DNA from: DMER64 sp049652385
GTDB lineage: Bacteria; Bacteroidota; Bacteroidia; Bacteroidales; UBA932
DNA length: 64,000 nt
NCBI GenBank assembly: GCA_049652385.1
Contig: JBASDX010000009.1
Coordinates: forward strand, 62,001-126,000
Direction of reading: 5' to 3'
Both the position numbers and the translations under genes were made by a program. The notes under the pieces are model-generated. The model saw nothing but the letters and a program-made list of their open reading frames with translations. It searched no databases and was not told where the DNA came from. This document shows positions 1 through 7,906 of this stretch, in pieces; position 1 is the stretch's first letter; each line of letters starts with the position of its first letter.

Positions 1-2595
1 CCTTTCCGCTCCCTCATAGGCATGGGCTACTACGGTACCGCCAGTTTACCCGTTGTCCTGCGGAACGTTTTTGAAAATCCGGGCTGGTATACTTCCTACA
101 CTCCGTACCAGTCGGAAATATCGCAAGGCCGGTTGGAAGCTTTGTTCAATTACCAAACCATGATATGCAGCCTGACGGGGTTCAACTTATCCAACAGCTC
201 ACTCCTGGACGAGTCCACAGCTGCGGCAGAAGCCATGCGCATGATGTTGGACCTGCGTCCCAGATCGTTGGTAAAAGAAGGTCGCATCGCCGTTTTGGCA
301 GACAGGAATATCTTCCCGCAAACCTTGGCCGTCATGGAAACACGCGCCCTGGGGCTAGGTATAGAAATCATTTTGGAAGACCTGCAGGAAAAACCTCTGG
401 AGGTACTAAAAAAACACCAAGAGCGTATTTTTGGAGTGGTAGTTCAATACCCGGGTGCAGACGGAAGGGTTTGTGATTACACAGATTTGTGTAAAGAAGC
501 GCATAATAACCAATTGATGGTAACGGCTGTATGCGATTTGCTGTCGCTGGCCGTCCTTAAAGAACCGGCTGCCTGGGGTGCCGATATAGCCGCCGGCTGT
601 GCGCAACGTTTTGGCCTTCCCATGGGGTTCGGAGGACCTACGGCCGGCTATATTGCCTGTTCAGACGAATACCGTCGTAACCTGCCCGGCAGGATTGTGG
701 GTATTTCCAAAGACCGGCTGGGAAACCCGGCCTACCGCCTGGCCTTGCAAACAAGGGAACAGCACATCAAACGCGAACGTGCCACTTCCAACATCTGTAC
801 GGCCACAGCCCTGATGGCTACCATGGCCGGTATGTACGCCGTATATCACGGCAGCGAAGGCATCAGAGAAATTGCTCAAAACGGCAGGTACTATGCCCAT
901 TTGGCGGCAGAGGTTTTTACCAAAAACGGATTTGCCCTAAAAAACAAACATTTCTTTGATACTATTGAAATCACAGGCGTAGATGCGTCTCAAATACGAG
1001 AAACGGCGGAAAGCGCAAAAATCAATTTCTTCTACCCGGCTCAAGATGCGGTACGCATTTCTTTTGACGAACTGACAACTTTGGCCGAGGTGCAGGAAGT
1101 GCTACGCATCTTTGGCATCGATACCAAAGAAATGCCTGAAAACCCGGAAATCCCGGCCTTCATGGAAAGGAAAGAGGCGGCACTCAGGGAGCCCATCTTC
1201 AACACATACCATTCAGAAACAGAGATGATGCGGTACATCAAAACCCTGGAAACAAGGGATATTTCCCTGGCACACTCCATGATTCCGCTCGGTTCCTGCA
1301 CGATGAAGCTAAATGCAGCAGCTGAAATGATGCCCCTGAGCCAGCCGGAATGGAACGCCATTCATCCCTTTGCTCCTTCCTGGCAGGTAGAAGGCTATTT
1401 GCAGTTGATACATGAACTGGAAGACCTGCTATCCATCATTACCGGCTTTGATGCTTGCTCGCTGCAACCCAATTCCGGTGCATCGGGGGAACACGCCGGT
1501 CTGATGGTTATACGCGGCTACCAGAAAGATCAAGGACAAGGACATCGCAACATAGCGCTTATCCCCTCCTCGGCCCACGGGACAAACCCGGCCAGCGCCA
1601 TTATGGCCGGAATGGAAGTAGTCATTGTGGCCTGTGACGAACAAGGCAACGTGGATGTTGAAGATTTACAAAAGAAAGCAGAACTGCACAAAGACCGTTT
1701 GTCCTGTATCATGATTACGTATCCTTCCACCCACGGAGTGTATGAAGAAACCATCTGTGAAATAACAGAAATCATACATAAAAACGGCGGTTTGGTATAT
1801 ATGGACGGGGCCAATATGAACGCCATGACCGGTATTACCAATCCGGGTATTACGGGAGCAGACGTATGCCATCTGAATTTGCACAAAACCTTTTCCATGC
1901 CTCACGGCGGTGGCGGTCCCGGTGTAGGTCCTATTTGTTGTACAAAAGAACTGCAACCGTACCTGCCCGGTCATCCGCTGGTAGATTGCGGAGGAGGGCA
2001 TACCGTAGCCGGGTCCCCGTACGGAAGCCCCTTGCTGCTCCCCATTACCTACGGTTACATTAAGATGCTGGGTAAAGAGGGTGTACGACGTGCATCGGAA
2101 TACGCCATCTTAAACGCCAATTATTTGTCCCGCAAATTGAAAGGTCATTACACCACGCTGTACACAGGGAAAAACGGCTACGTTGCTCACGAATGCATCG
2201 TCGATTTACGCCATTTCTCAAAAACGTACGGAGTAGACGCCACGGACGTAGCTAAACGATTGATGGACTACGGATTCCATGCGCCTACGCTGTCCTTCCC
2301 CGTATATGAAACGTTGATGATTGAACCTACGGAAAGCGAATCTAAAGAAGAGCTGGACCGTTTTGCAGAAGCTATGATTACCATTATGGAAGAATGCAAG
2401 ACGTCAGTCAGTCTGCTGAAAAACGCTCCTCATACGGCAGCCGAAGCTTGTGCCAACGAATGGGCACATGAATACACCAGAGAGAAAGCCGTATATCCGT
2501 TACCCTGGATTGTACAGCATAAATTCTGGCCCATTGTCACCCGTGTTGACAATGCGTACGGAGACAGAAATTTAGTTTGTTGTACTCTTTTTTAA
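1..2595 (+). CDS. gcvP: Glycine dehydrogenase (decarboxylating), P-protein of the glycine cleavage system; 5' end outside window
   Basis: PLP-dependent P-protein, which decarboxylates glycine and passes the aminomethyl group to the lipoyl arm of the H-protein. The reading frame is open from base 1, so the start lies upstream. About 864 residues are visible, against roughly 950 for a full single-chain P-protein, so some 85-90 N-terminal residues are missing. Family hallmarks visible are GMGYYGT near the left edge, the ISQGRLEALFNYQT segment, and the C-terminal-half PLP motif HLNLHKTFSMPHGGGGPG, with the lysine codon at about 1885-1887. Both homologous halves are fused in one chain, unlike the split GcvPA/GcvPB of many Firmicutes. 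No other gcv gene is in the window. Identification is very secure; only the N-terminus is unknown. Confidence 0.98.
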   Translation, partial: PFRSLIGMGYYGTASLPVVLRNVFENPGWYTSYTPYQSEISQGRLEALFNYQTMICSLTGFNLSNSSLLDESTAAAEAMRMMLDLRPRSLVKEGRIAVLADRNIFPQTLAVMETRALGLGIEIILEDLQEKPLEVLKKHQERIFGVVVQYPGADGRVCDYTDLCKEAHNNQLMVTAVCDLLSLAVLKEPAAWGADIAAGCAQRFGLPMGFGGPTAGYIACSDEYRRNLPGRIVGISKDRLGNPAYRLALQTREQHIKRERATSNICTATALMATMAGMYAVYHGSEGIREIAQNGRYYAHLAAEVFTKNGFALKNKHFFDTIEITGVDASQIRETAESAKINFFYPAQDAVRISFDELTTLAEVQEVLRIFGIDTKEMPENPEIPAFMERKEAALREPIFNTYHSETEMMRYIKTLETRDISLAHSMIPLGSCTMKLNAAAEMMPLSQPEWNAIHPFAPSWQVEGYLQLIHELEDLLSIITGFDACSLQPNSGASGEHAGLMVIRGYQKDQGQGHRNIALIPSSAHGTNPASAIMAGMEVVIVACDEQGNVDVEDLQKKAELHKDRLSCIMITYPSTHGVYEETICEITEIIHKNGGLVYMDGANMNAMTGITNPGITGADVCHLNLHKTFSMPHGGGGPGVGPICCTKELQPYLPGHPLVDCGGGHTVAGSPYGSPLLLPITYGYIKMLGKEGVRRASEYAILNANYLSRKLKGHYTTLYTGKNGYVAHECIVDLRHFSKTYGVDATDVAKRLMDYGFHAPTLSFPVYETLMIEPTESESKEELDRFAEAMITIMEECKTSVSLLKNAPHTAAEACANEWAHEYTREKAVYPLPWIVQHKFWPIVTRVDNAYGDRNLVCCTLF

Positions 2596-2622
2596 ATGTA
2601 AACCCCTTAAAAAGAAATATTT

Positions 2623-2799
2623 ATGATACTTTCAACACCCGGAGAATGGGCTTTAGGATGGTTAGACGGCGGAATACTGGGATTTTTAGAAGCCATGGGA
2701 ATTCCCTGGTGGGCTGCCTTAATAATGTTTGTGGCCATCGCAGGCGTTCTGGCTTTTGCATTTCTGGTACCCTATCCGGACTTAGATAGACCCACCTGA
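2623..2799 (+). CDS. Small hypothetical membrane protein, 58 aa
   Basis: An ATG-initiated 58-codon frame fills most of the gap between gcvP and the convergent smpB. It begins MILSTPGEWALGWLDGG. Trp-Trp at residues 29-30 precedes a single hydrophobic helix of about 20 residues (WWAALIMFVAIAGVLAFAFL), followed by a short charged tail ending DLDRPT. It starts 27 nt after the gcvP stop and may be co-transcribed with it. The composition (Trp-rich amphipathic start, one transmembrane segment, polar C-terminus) looks like a genuine small inner-membrane protein rather than random translation. I do not recognise a family. The alternative is spurious coding in a short spacer. Confidence 0.55.
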   Translation: MILSTPGEWALGWLDGGILGFLEAMGIPWWAALIMFVAIAGVLAFAFLVPYPDLDRPT

Positions 2800-2819
2800 C
2801 AAGCCGCCGTATAAAAGTA

Positions 2820-3281
2820 TTACAGACGGGCCATACGGTCTTGTTCGCGTTGCATGTCCTTATCTTTTATGGCATGACGTTTATCGTATTGTCTTTTGCC
2901 GCGGGCTAATGCAATACGGAGTTTGGCATAGCCGTTTTCAGAGATAAAAAGACGGGTAACCACAATAGTCATTCCTTTTTCACGCGTGGCTCTAAACAAC
3001 TTGTTGAGTTCGCGACGTGTAAGCAGTAATTTCCTGTCACGTCCCGGTTCATGCCGGTTGTACGACCCGTAGTCGTACTCCGCGACGTTTATGTTTTTTA
3101 CATACAGTTCATTCCCTGCAAAATAACAGTACGCATCTGCCAAAGAAGCCTTACCGGCACGGATGGATTTGATTTCCGTCCCGACCAAAACAATCCCGGC
3201 CGTAAACGTTTCCAGCAACTCATATTCAAAAGCGGCACGTTTGTTTTGTATGACTACTCCGGTTTTTGCTTTTGCTGCCAT
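2820..3281 (-). CDS. smpB: SsrA-binding protein SmpB
   Basis: tmRNA-binding protein for trans-translation, which rescues stalled ribosomes. The 153-residue length is normal for the family. Visible hallmarks are NKRAAFEYELLETFTAG, then GTEIKSIRAGKASLADAYC, the NELYVKNINVAEYDYG strand, and a basic C-terminal tail after KRQYDKRHAIKDKD, which inserts into the ribosomal decoding region. It is the last gene of a leftward group, 21 nt after lgt. The start is the ATG at 3281, which gives the expected short MAAK lead-in. The tmRNA gene itself is not in this window. Confidence 0.97.
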   Translation of the reverse strand: MAAKAKTGVVIQNKRAAFEYELLETFTAGIVLVGTEIKSIRAGKASLADAYCYFAGNELYVKNINVAEYDYGSYNRHEPGRDRKLLLTRRELNKLFRATREKGMTIVVTRLFISENGYAKLRIALARGKRQYDKRHAIKDKDMQREQDRMARL

Positions 3282-3302
3282 AAAAACGTTTCTTTTTTGT
3301 AC

Positions 3303-4178
3303 TTAATACGTTCCTTTTGCTCCGCTAAGCGGTTCCTTTTTTTCTTTCTTTTCCTCCTGTCCGGCTTGTCGTAAAGCCGGTTTGCCGCGCATAAGGCTGT
3401 ACACCAGCAAAGCAGCTCCGGCAAAAATAAAGGGGATGCTCAACAATTGTCCCATATTCAATGCCATCCCTTGTTCAAAAGCCACTTGCGGTTCTTTGAT
3501 GTATTCTATAAAAAACCGAGCCGCAAAAAGAACGACCAGAAACAAGCCAAAAAGTGTGCCTTCTTTCAAGCTATGCAATTTTTTTCTGTACAAAATAAGC
3601 AGTACGACAAAAAGTGCCAGGTAGGACAAAGCTTCGTACAACTGCGTGGGATGCTTGGGGACTATTTCTCCGTTACGCACAAAAATAAAACCCCACGGTA
3701 AATCGGTCGGATTACCATATATTTCCGAATTCATAAGGTTTCCCATACGGATGAAAAAGCCGGCCAGCGCCACCGTAATACCCAAACGGTCCATAATCCA
3801 CAGGAAACTAAAATGGTGTTTACGGCCGTAATGTCCGGCAAACCACCACATAGCCAACAACAAGGCTATGGCCCCTCCGTGAGAAGCCAGACCTCCTTCC
3901 CATACGTACAAAATTTCAATAGGATTTGCCAGATAATAGTCCGGTTGGTAAAATAAGCAATGCCCCAGACGGGAACCCACCAGCGTACCCAACACCAGGG
4001 TGTACAACAGCGGATCTAACAAGGTCAGCGGCACTCCTTCCCTTTTGAAGAAGTGTTTAAACAACATATATCCTATGGAAAAAGCAATAATGAAAAACAG
4101 GGAATAATAACGTATCCCCAATTTCCCAAAAGAAATAATTTCCGGATTTACATCCCATGTTATAGCTAATATATTCAT
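3303..4178 (-). CDS. lgt: Prolipoprotein diacylglyceryl transferase
   Basis: Inner-membrane enzyme that transfers diacylglycerol from phosphatidylglycerol to the lipobox cysteine of prolipoproteins, the first step of lipoprotein maturation. It has 291 residues and multiple hydrophobic segments. Family motifs are GLASHGGAIALL (the conserved His-Gly-Gly region) and the Lgt signature variant IRMGNLMNSEIYG, followed by HPTQLYEALSY. The C-terminus is Lys-rich and low in complexity (QEEKKEKKEPLSG) after the last helix. It lies 11 nt downstream of a methyltransferase gene and upstream of smpB, apparently one transcript. Its substrates would include the many lipoproteins in this window. Confidence 0.97.
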   Translation of the reverse strand: MNILAITWDVNPEIISFGKLGIRYYSLFFIIAFSIGYMLFKHFFKREGVPLTLLDPLLYTLVLGTLVGSRLGHCLFYQPDYYLANPIEILYVWEGGLASHGGAIALLLAMWWFAGHYGRKHHFSFLWIMDRLGITVALAGFFIRMGNLMNSEIYGNPTDLPWGFIFVRNGEIVPKHPTQLYEALSYLALFVVLLILYRKKLHSLKEGTLFGLFLVVLFAARFFIEYIKEPQVAFEQGMALNMGQLLSIPFIFAGAALLVYSLMRGKPALRQAGQEEKKEKKEPLSGAKGTY

Positions 4179-4189
4179 GACAAAAACTT

Positions 4190-5059
4190 TTATAATTCTA
4201 GTCTGGAAAAAATACCTGCAGATAATTTTTTCCCATAGTTATCTTTTAAATACAATGTTCCAAAGGTAATGTTTCCTTTTCCGGGAAAAAATTTTCTTAC
4301 CATTCGGGCGGCTTCTTCCGCAGTAAATCCATGTGCATAAACATTCAGCACCAGGAAACCATGCTTCTCATCCAGTATCCGGAAACAACCTTCCAAAAGT
4401 ACCGGCAAATCTTCCTGCAATTTCCATCGTTCTCCTCCGGGACCATGCCCAAAAGCAGGCGGATCCAGGATTATTCCATGGTACGTGTTACCTCGGCGCA
4501 CTTCCCTTTGCACAAAAGTTAAAGCATCTTCCACTACCCACCGTATTCCGGACAAACCACTCAGGTCCATATTTTCCCTGCTTCTCGAAACCATCTGCCG
4601 CAGCGCATCCAGATGCACCACTTCTGCCCCTGCGGCTTTGGCCGCCAAAGAAGCCGCTCCTGTATAAGCAAATAAATTCAGCACCCAAGGAACAACTCCT
4701 GCCGTTTTTATTTTAACCGCCTCGATTTTGTTATATATAAAATCCCAATTGGGCGCCTGTTCCGGAAAAATACCCACGTGTTTATACTCCATAGGTCCCA
4801 CCCGCATTTTAAAAAGCCCTTTATAATCTATAGTCCACAAAGACGGGGCTTCCTTCAGCTGCCTCCACGTACCGCTGTCTTCCCTGCCTGGAACACCTTT
4901 GCCTCGGCCCTGTTCAAAAAACCAATGCGCTTGCTCTTTCCACCATGCCAAAGGCTTAGAGCGGGGCCACCGGGCATGCGGCTCCGGCCGTATAGTAACA
5001 TACGACCCCCATTGCTCCAGCTTTTCGCCTTCACCGCAATCCAATAACCTGTATTGCAT
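4190..5059 (-). CDS. Class I SAM-dependent (rRNA-type) methyltransferase
   Basis: A 289-residue Rossmann-fold methyltransferase. The SAM-binding motif I equivalent is VLNLFAYTGAASLAAKAAGAE (about residues 125-145) and the catalytic-type motif is ILDPPAFGHGPGG (about 200-212). This DPPxF layout, together with the N-terminal part, resembles the RlmI/RlmL-like 23S rRNA cytosine or guanine methyltransferases, but the PUA domain typical of RlmI is absent. The exact target cannot be read from sequence. It is the first gene of a leftward group with lgt and smpB. On its strand an imperfect -7-like TATCTTTA sits at 5063-5070, directly before the ATG at 5059, so transcription may start almost at the start codon. 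Confidence 0.85.
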   Translation of the reverse strand: MQYRLLDCGEGEKLEQWGSYVTIRPEPHARWPRSKPLAWWKEQAHWFFEQGRGKGVPGREDSGTWRQLKEAPSLWTIDYKGLFKMRVGPMEYKHVGIFPEQAPNWDFIYNKIEAVKIKTAGVVPWVLNLFAYTGAASLAAKAAGAEVVHLDALRQMVSRSRENMDLSGLSGIRWVVEDALTFVQREVRRGNTYHGIILDPPAFGHGPGGERWKLQEDLPVLLEGCFRILDEKHGFLVLNVYAHGFTAEEAARMVRKFFPGKGNITFGTLYLKDNYGKKLSAGIFSRLEL

Positions 5060-5080
5060 TATGTAAAGATAGAAAAAATG

Positions 5081-5088
5081 TACCTTTG
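5081..5088 (+). promoter_or_regulatory. Bacteroidota -7 promoter element for pgk
   Basis: TACCTTTG matches the TAnnTTTG consensus used by the primary sigma factor of this phylum. It lies 25 nt upstream of the pgk ATG at 5114. Confidence 0.65.
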
Positions 5089-5113
5089 CATAAGTTTTTT
5101 AATACAAGAAGAA

Positions 5114-6379
5114 ATGCAAGATATCCATACCTACAATTTTCAAGGAAAACGCGCTATTGTGCGTGTTGACTTCAATGTCCCTCTGGACGATCAATTCCGC
5201 GTGACCGACAATACACGCATCCGCGCCGCTGTCCCTACCCTTAAAAAAGTGCTTGAAAAAGGCGGTTCGCTCATTCTGATGTCGCATTTGGGAAGGCCCA
5301 AAAAGGCCGAGGCCCGGTTCTCCCTGCGCCATATCCTTTCTGCCATTGAAGAACAGCTGGGCACTCCTGTACTTTTTGCTCCCGACTGCATGGGAGAAGA
5401 GACAGCCGCCATGGTCCGCTCCCTCAAACCGGGACAGGTGCTGCTGCTGGAAAACCTGCGCTTCTATGCAGAAGAAGAAGGCAAAGTGCGAGGACTGCCG
5501 GAAAATGCTTCCGAAGAGGAAAAAGCCGAGGCCAAAACGGCACTGAAAGAAAGCCAAAAGCGTTTTACTTCCACCCTTGCCTCGTATGCAGACTGTTACA
5601 TCAACGATGCCTTTGGCACGGCGCATAGGGCACACGCCTCCACCACGCTCATAGCCGCCCATTTCCCGAACGACAAAATGTTCGGGTGCCTGCTGGCTGC
5701 AGAAATTCAGGCCATGGATAAAGTGCTGAATTCTTCCGTACATCCTGTAACGGCCATCTTAGGAGGTGCCAAAGTATCAAGCAAACTGGCCGTACTGGAA
5801 AATTTATTAGATAAAGTGGACAACCTGATTATCTGCGGGGGCATGAGCTTTACCTTCATAAAAGCTCGGGGCGGACATATAGGTCAATCCCTTTGTGAAG
5901 ACGAATTGATGGATACAGCATTAGATATCCTCAGGCAGGCATCCAAAAAAGGCGTTCAGATACATTTGCCCACAGACGTAGTGGCAGCCGAAAAGTTCGA
6001 TAACAACGCCCAAACCGGAGTATTCCCCATAGACAGCATCCCGGACGAATGGATGGGCATGGATGCCGGTCCGCAAACCCTGGCTGCGTGGGAAAAGGTG
6101 ATACTTGGCTCCAAAACCCTGCTCTGGAACGGGCCGGCCGGAGTCTTTGAAATGCCGGCTTTTGCCAACGGCACCCGGCAACTGGTGACCATGGTAGCAG
6201 AAGCCACACAAAACGGAGCTTTCTCCCTGGTAGGCGGAGGCGATTCAGTTGCCGCCGTTACCCAAATGGGTTATGCGGATAAAGTGAGTTACGTCTCTAC
6301 GGGAGGAGGAGCCATGCTCGAATACCTGGAAGGCAAGGAACTCCCCGGCATAGCCGCCATCCGCACTTACCGAATCTGA
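5114..6379 (+). CDS. pgk: Phosphoglycerate kinase
   Basis: Glycolytic enzyme producing ATP and 3-phosphoglycerate from 1,3-bisphosphoglycerate. From the ATG at 5114 (MQDIHTYNFQGKRAIVRVDFN) it has 421 residues. A longer upstream in-frame start would include the promoter and is rejected. Motifs seen are RVDFNVPLDD, SHLGRPKK, NDAFGTAHRAHA, GGAKVSSKLAVLENLLDKVD and the nucleotide-binding GGGDSVAAVTQMG near the C-terminus. A charged insertion of about 30 residues (around VRGLPENASEEEKAEAK) lies before the YADCYINDAFG segment. The gene's final codons and stop overlap an 18-bp direct repeat (6374-6391) that begins the downstream repeat element. Confidence 0.98.
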   Translation: MQDIHTYNFQGKRAIVRVDFNVPLDDQFRVTDNTRIRAAVPTLKKVLEKGGSLILMSHLGRPKKAEARFSLRHILSAIEEQLGTPVLFAPDCMGEETAAMVRSLKPGQVLLLENLRFYAEEEGKVRGLPENASEEEKAEAKTALKESQKRFTSTLASYADCYINDAFGTAHRAHASTTLIAAHFPNDKMFGCLLAAEIQAMDKVLNSSVHPVTAILGGAKVSSKLAVLENLLDKVDNLIICGGMSFTFIKARGGHIGQSLCEDELMDTALDILRQASKKGVQIHLPTDVVAAEKFDNNAQTGVFPIDSIPDEWMGMDAGPQTLAAWEKVILGSKTLLWNGPAGVFEMPAFANGTRQLVTMVAEATQNGAFSLVGGGDSVAAVTQMGYADKVSYVSTGGGAMLEYLEGKELPGIAAIRTYRI

Positions 6380-6391
6380 TCCGGTGCGCCA
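6374..6391 (+). repeat. 18-bp direct repeat, left copy (overlaps pgk stop)
   Basis: ATCTGATCCGGTGCGCCA is repeated exactly at 6520-6537, 146 bp away. The left copy includes the pgk stop codon TGA at 6377-6379. The two copies bracket the structured element at 6412-6494. A shorter CGGTGCGCC recurs at 6545-6553, just before the frr stop. Confidence 0.85.
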
Positions 6392-6411
6392 TTTTTTCTC
6401 CACAGGACCGG

Positions 6412-6494
6412 CTGTATCGGCACGGAAAATCCTCCCCACCTGGAGGTGGGTCCCCTCCCTGTTCGGGAGCCAACGTTTTCCTTTGCCGATACAG
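6412..6494. repeat. Structured intergenic element, copy 1 (four-way junction with two hairpins)
   Basis: The element lies between convergent pgk and frr. An outer stem of 11 bp (6412-6422 with 6484-6494) and a second 6-bp stem (GGAAAA 6424-6429 with TTTTCC 6476-6481) enclose two hairpins: CCCACC/GGTGGG (6435-6440, 6445-6450) and CTCCC/GGGAG (6455-6459, 6465-6469). A second copy lies reversed at 62652-62733, and differences between copies keep the pairing. There is no U-run, so it is not a standard intrinsic terminator. Translations of it are not taken as genes. Confidence 0.8.
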
Positions 6495-6514
6495 TCCATC
6501 CGCTGGTGCGGTGT

Positions 6515-6537
6515 ACCGGATCTGATCCGGTGCGCCA
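6515..6537. repeat. Palindrome plus right copy of the 18-bp direct repeat
   Basis: ACCGGATC-T-GATCCGGT at 6515-6531 is a perfect palindrome with a one-base centre. It continues into the second copy of the 18-bp direct repeat (6520-6537). The same CCGGATC/GATCCGG core makes a longer palindrome at 43882-43904. Intergenic 6380-6555 contains nothing else. Confidence 0.8.
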
Positions 6538-6555
6538 GCGCCATCGGTGCGCCGG

Positions 6556-7122
6556 CTAGACCGTCATGATTTCTTCTTCTTTGTCGTGAAGGATTTCTTC
6601 TACTTTCTTGGAGAAGGCGTCAACTTCTTTCTGGATTAAGCCTTCCATGTCTTTGACAATGTCTTCCGATAGTCCTTCTTTCTGGTATTTTTTCAATTGA
6701 TCCACACCGTCCCTACGGGCATTACGAAGACTTATACGGGCGTTTTCACCCTCTGCGCGGGCTTTTTTTACCAATTCCTTACGGCGTTCTTCCGTAAGCG
6801 GCGGTACTAAAATACGAATGACTTCCCCGTTGTTCTGAGGGGTGAAGCCCAGATTGGCAGCCATAATGGCTTTTTCTATGGCTGGAATGAGTGTTTTCTC
6901 CCAAGGCTGAATAATCATAGTCCGGGCATCCGGAACAGAAATACTGGACACCTGGGCCAATGGCGTGGGTGTACCGTAATACTCTACCGTAACACCGGAG
7001 AAAATAGCAGGATTTGCTTTGCCTACCCTATAGGTAGCCAATTCGTTATCCAGGTATTCTACTGCTTTGGCCATCTTTTCTTTGACCATTTCCAGTACCA
7101 GTTGCGCATCACTAATTTCCAT
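6556..7122 (-). CDS. frr: Ribosome recycling factor
   Basis: With EF-G it splits post-termination ribosomes. The 188-residue length is typical. Visible family features are RVGKANPAIFSGVTVEYYGTPTPL, VSSISVPDARTMIIQPWEKTL, and the long helical arms ending in a charged C-terminus. It lies 9 nt downstream of pyrH on the same strand, the common bacterial order (pyrH-frr). Its stop codon immediately follows, on its own strand, the repeat-bearing spacer shared with convergent pgk. Confidence 0.98.
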   Translation of the reverse strand: MEISDAQLVLEMVKEKMAKAVEYLDNELATYRVGKANPAIFSGVTVEYYGTPTPLAQVSSISVPDARTMIIQPWEKTLIPAIEKAIMAANLGFTPQNNGEVIRILVPPLTEERRKELVKKARAEGENARISLRNARRDGVDQLKKYQKEGLSEDIVKDMEGLIQKEVDAFSKKVEEILHDKEEEIMTV

Positions 7123-7131
7123 ATTGTATAT

Positions 7132-7836
7132 TTATTTTATTATTGTTCCTATCTGTTCCCCTTTCACCAGTTTTGCCAAATTTCCGGGAACATTCATATT
7201 GAACACCACAAGAGGCATGTTGTTTTCCCTGCACAGGGTAAATGCCGTGGCATCCATTACTTGTAAATTTTCTTGCAACACCCGGTCAAAACTCAAATTT
7301 TGGTACAAAACGGCACCCGAATCCTTTTCCGGATCTGCACTGTATACTCCGTCAACCCTTGTTCCCTTCAACACTACGTCTACGCCCAATTCTACCGCCC
7401 GCAAAGCTGCTGCGGAATCTGTCGTGAAAAACGGATTGCCTGTACCTCCCGACAAAAGTACTACCGTACCGTTTTGCATTTCTTCCTTAACCTTATCCCT
7501 TTGGTAATAAAGGGCTACAGCCGGCATAAGCGTAGCTGAATAAACCAAAGCCCTCAGCCCCCGGTCCCGCAAAGCTCCGGCCAGGGCAAGACTGTTGATG
7601 GTTGTAGCCAACATACCCATCTTGTCGCCGTCTACACGGTCAAAACCTTTTTCCATGCCTTTCAATCCACGAAAAATATTTCCGCCTCCGATTACAAGAG
7701 CTACAGATACACCTTCACGTACCAAAGGCTCTATTTCTCCGGCATAATTTTGCAATACGACAGGGTCCAGGCCGATGCCGTTTTTTCCGGCCAGGCTCTC
7801 CCCGCTCAATTTTAATAAAATGGAAGAATACTTCAT
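7132..7836 (-). CDS. pyrH: UMP kinase
   Basis: Phosphorylates UMP to UDP for pyrimidine nucleotide synthesis; member of the amino-acid-kinase fold. It has 234 residues with LLKLSGESLAGKNGIGLD, the glycine-rich VIGGGNIFRG, the DxxATTINSLAL region and the GTGNPFFTTDSAAALRA loop. It is first in the pyrH-frr operon. A TATCTTTG promoter box on the minus strand (7858-7865) lies 21 nt upstream of the ATG. Confidence 0.98.
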   Translation of the reverse strand: MKYSSILLKLSGESLAGKNGIGLDPVVLQNYAGEIEPLVREGVSVALVIGGGNIFRGLKGMEKGFDRVDGDKMGMLATTINSLALAGALRDRGLRALVYSATLMPAVALYYQRDKVKEEMQNGTVVLLSGGTGNPFFTTDSAAALRAVELGVDVVLKGTRVDGVYSADPEKDSGAVLYQNLSFDRVLQENLQVMDATAFTLCRENNMPLVVFNMNVPGNLAKLVKGEQIGTIIK

Positions 7837-7857
7837 ACCTTAATGAATGATTGTACA

Positions 7858-7865
7858 CAAAGATA
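7858..7865 (-). promoter_or_regulatory. -7 promoter element for pyrH-frr
   Basis: Minus-strand TATCTTTG, 21 nt before the pyrH ATG. It is divergent from, and closely adjacent to, the sdhC promoter at 7880-7887. Confidence 0.6.
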
Positions 7866-7879
7866 TATAAAAATCCGTG

Positions 7880-7887
7880 TATCTTTG
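7880..7887 (+). promoter_or_regulatory. -7 promoter element for sdhC
   Basis: Plus-strand TATCTTTG, 19 nt before the chosen sdhC ATG at 7907. The spacing supports that start over an upstream in-frame one. Confidence 0.6.
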
Positions 7888-7906
7888 CTTTACACAGCTC
7901 TCTGCC

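Noticed and set aside
2577..2789. 70-codon frame overlapping the gcvP stop
   Set aside because: Arg-rich out-of-frame translation overlapping the better 58-codon membrane ORF at 2623-2799.
6384..6569. 61-codon frame after pgk
   Set aside because: It lies in the structured repeat and runs into the frr 3' end; its similarity to the 62-kb frame is due to the DNA repeat.
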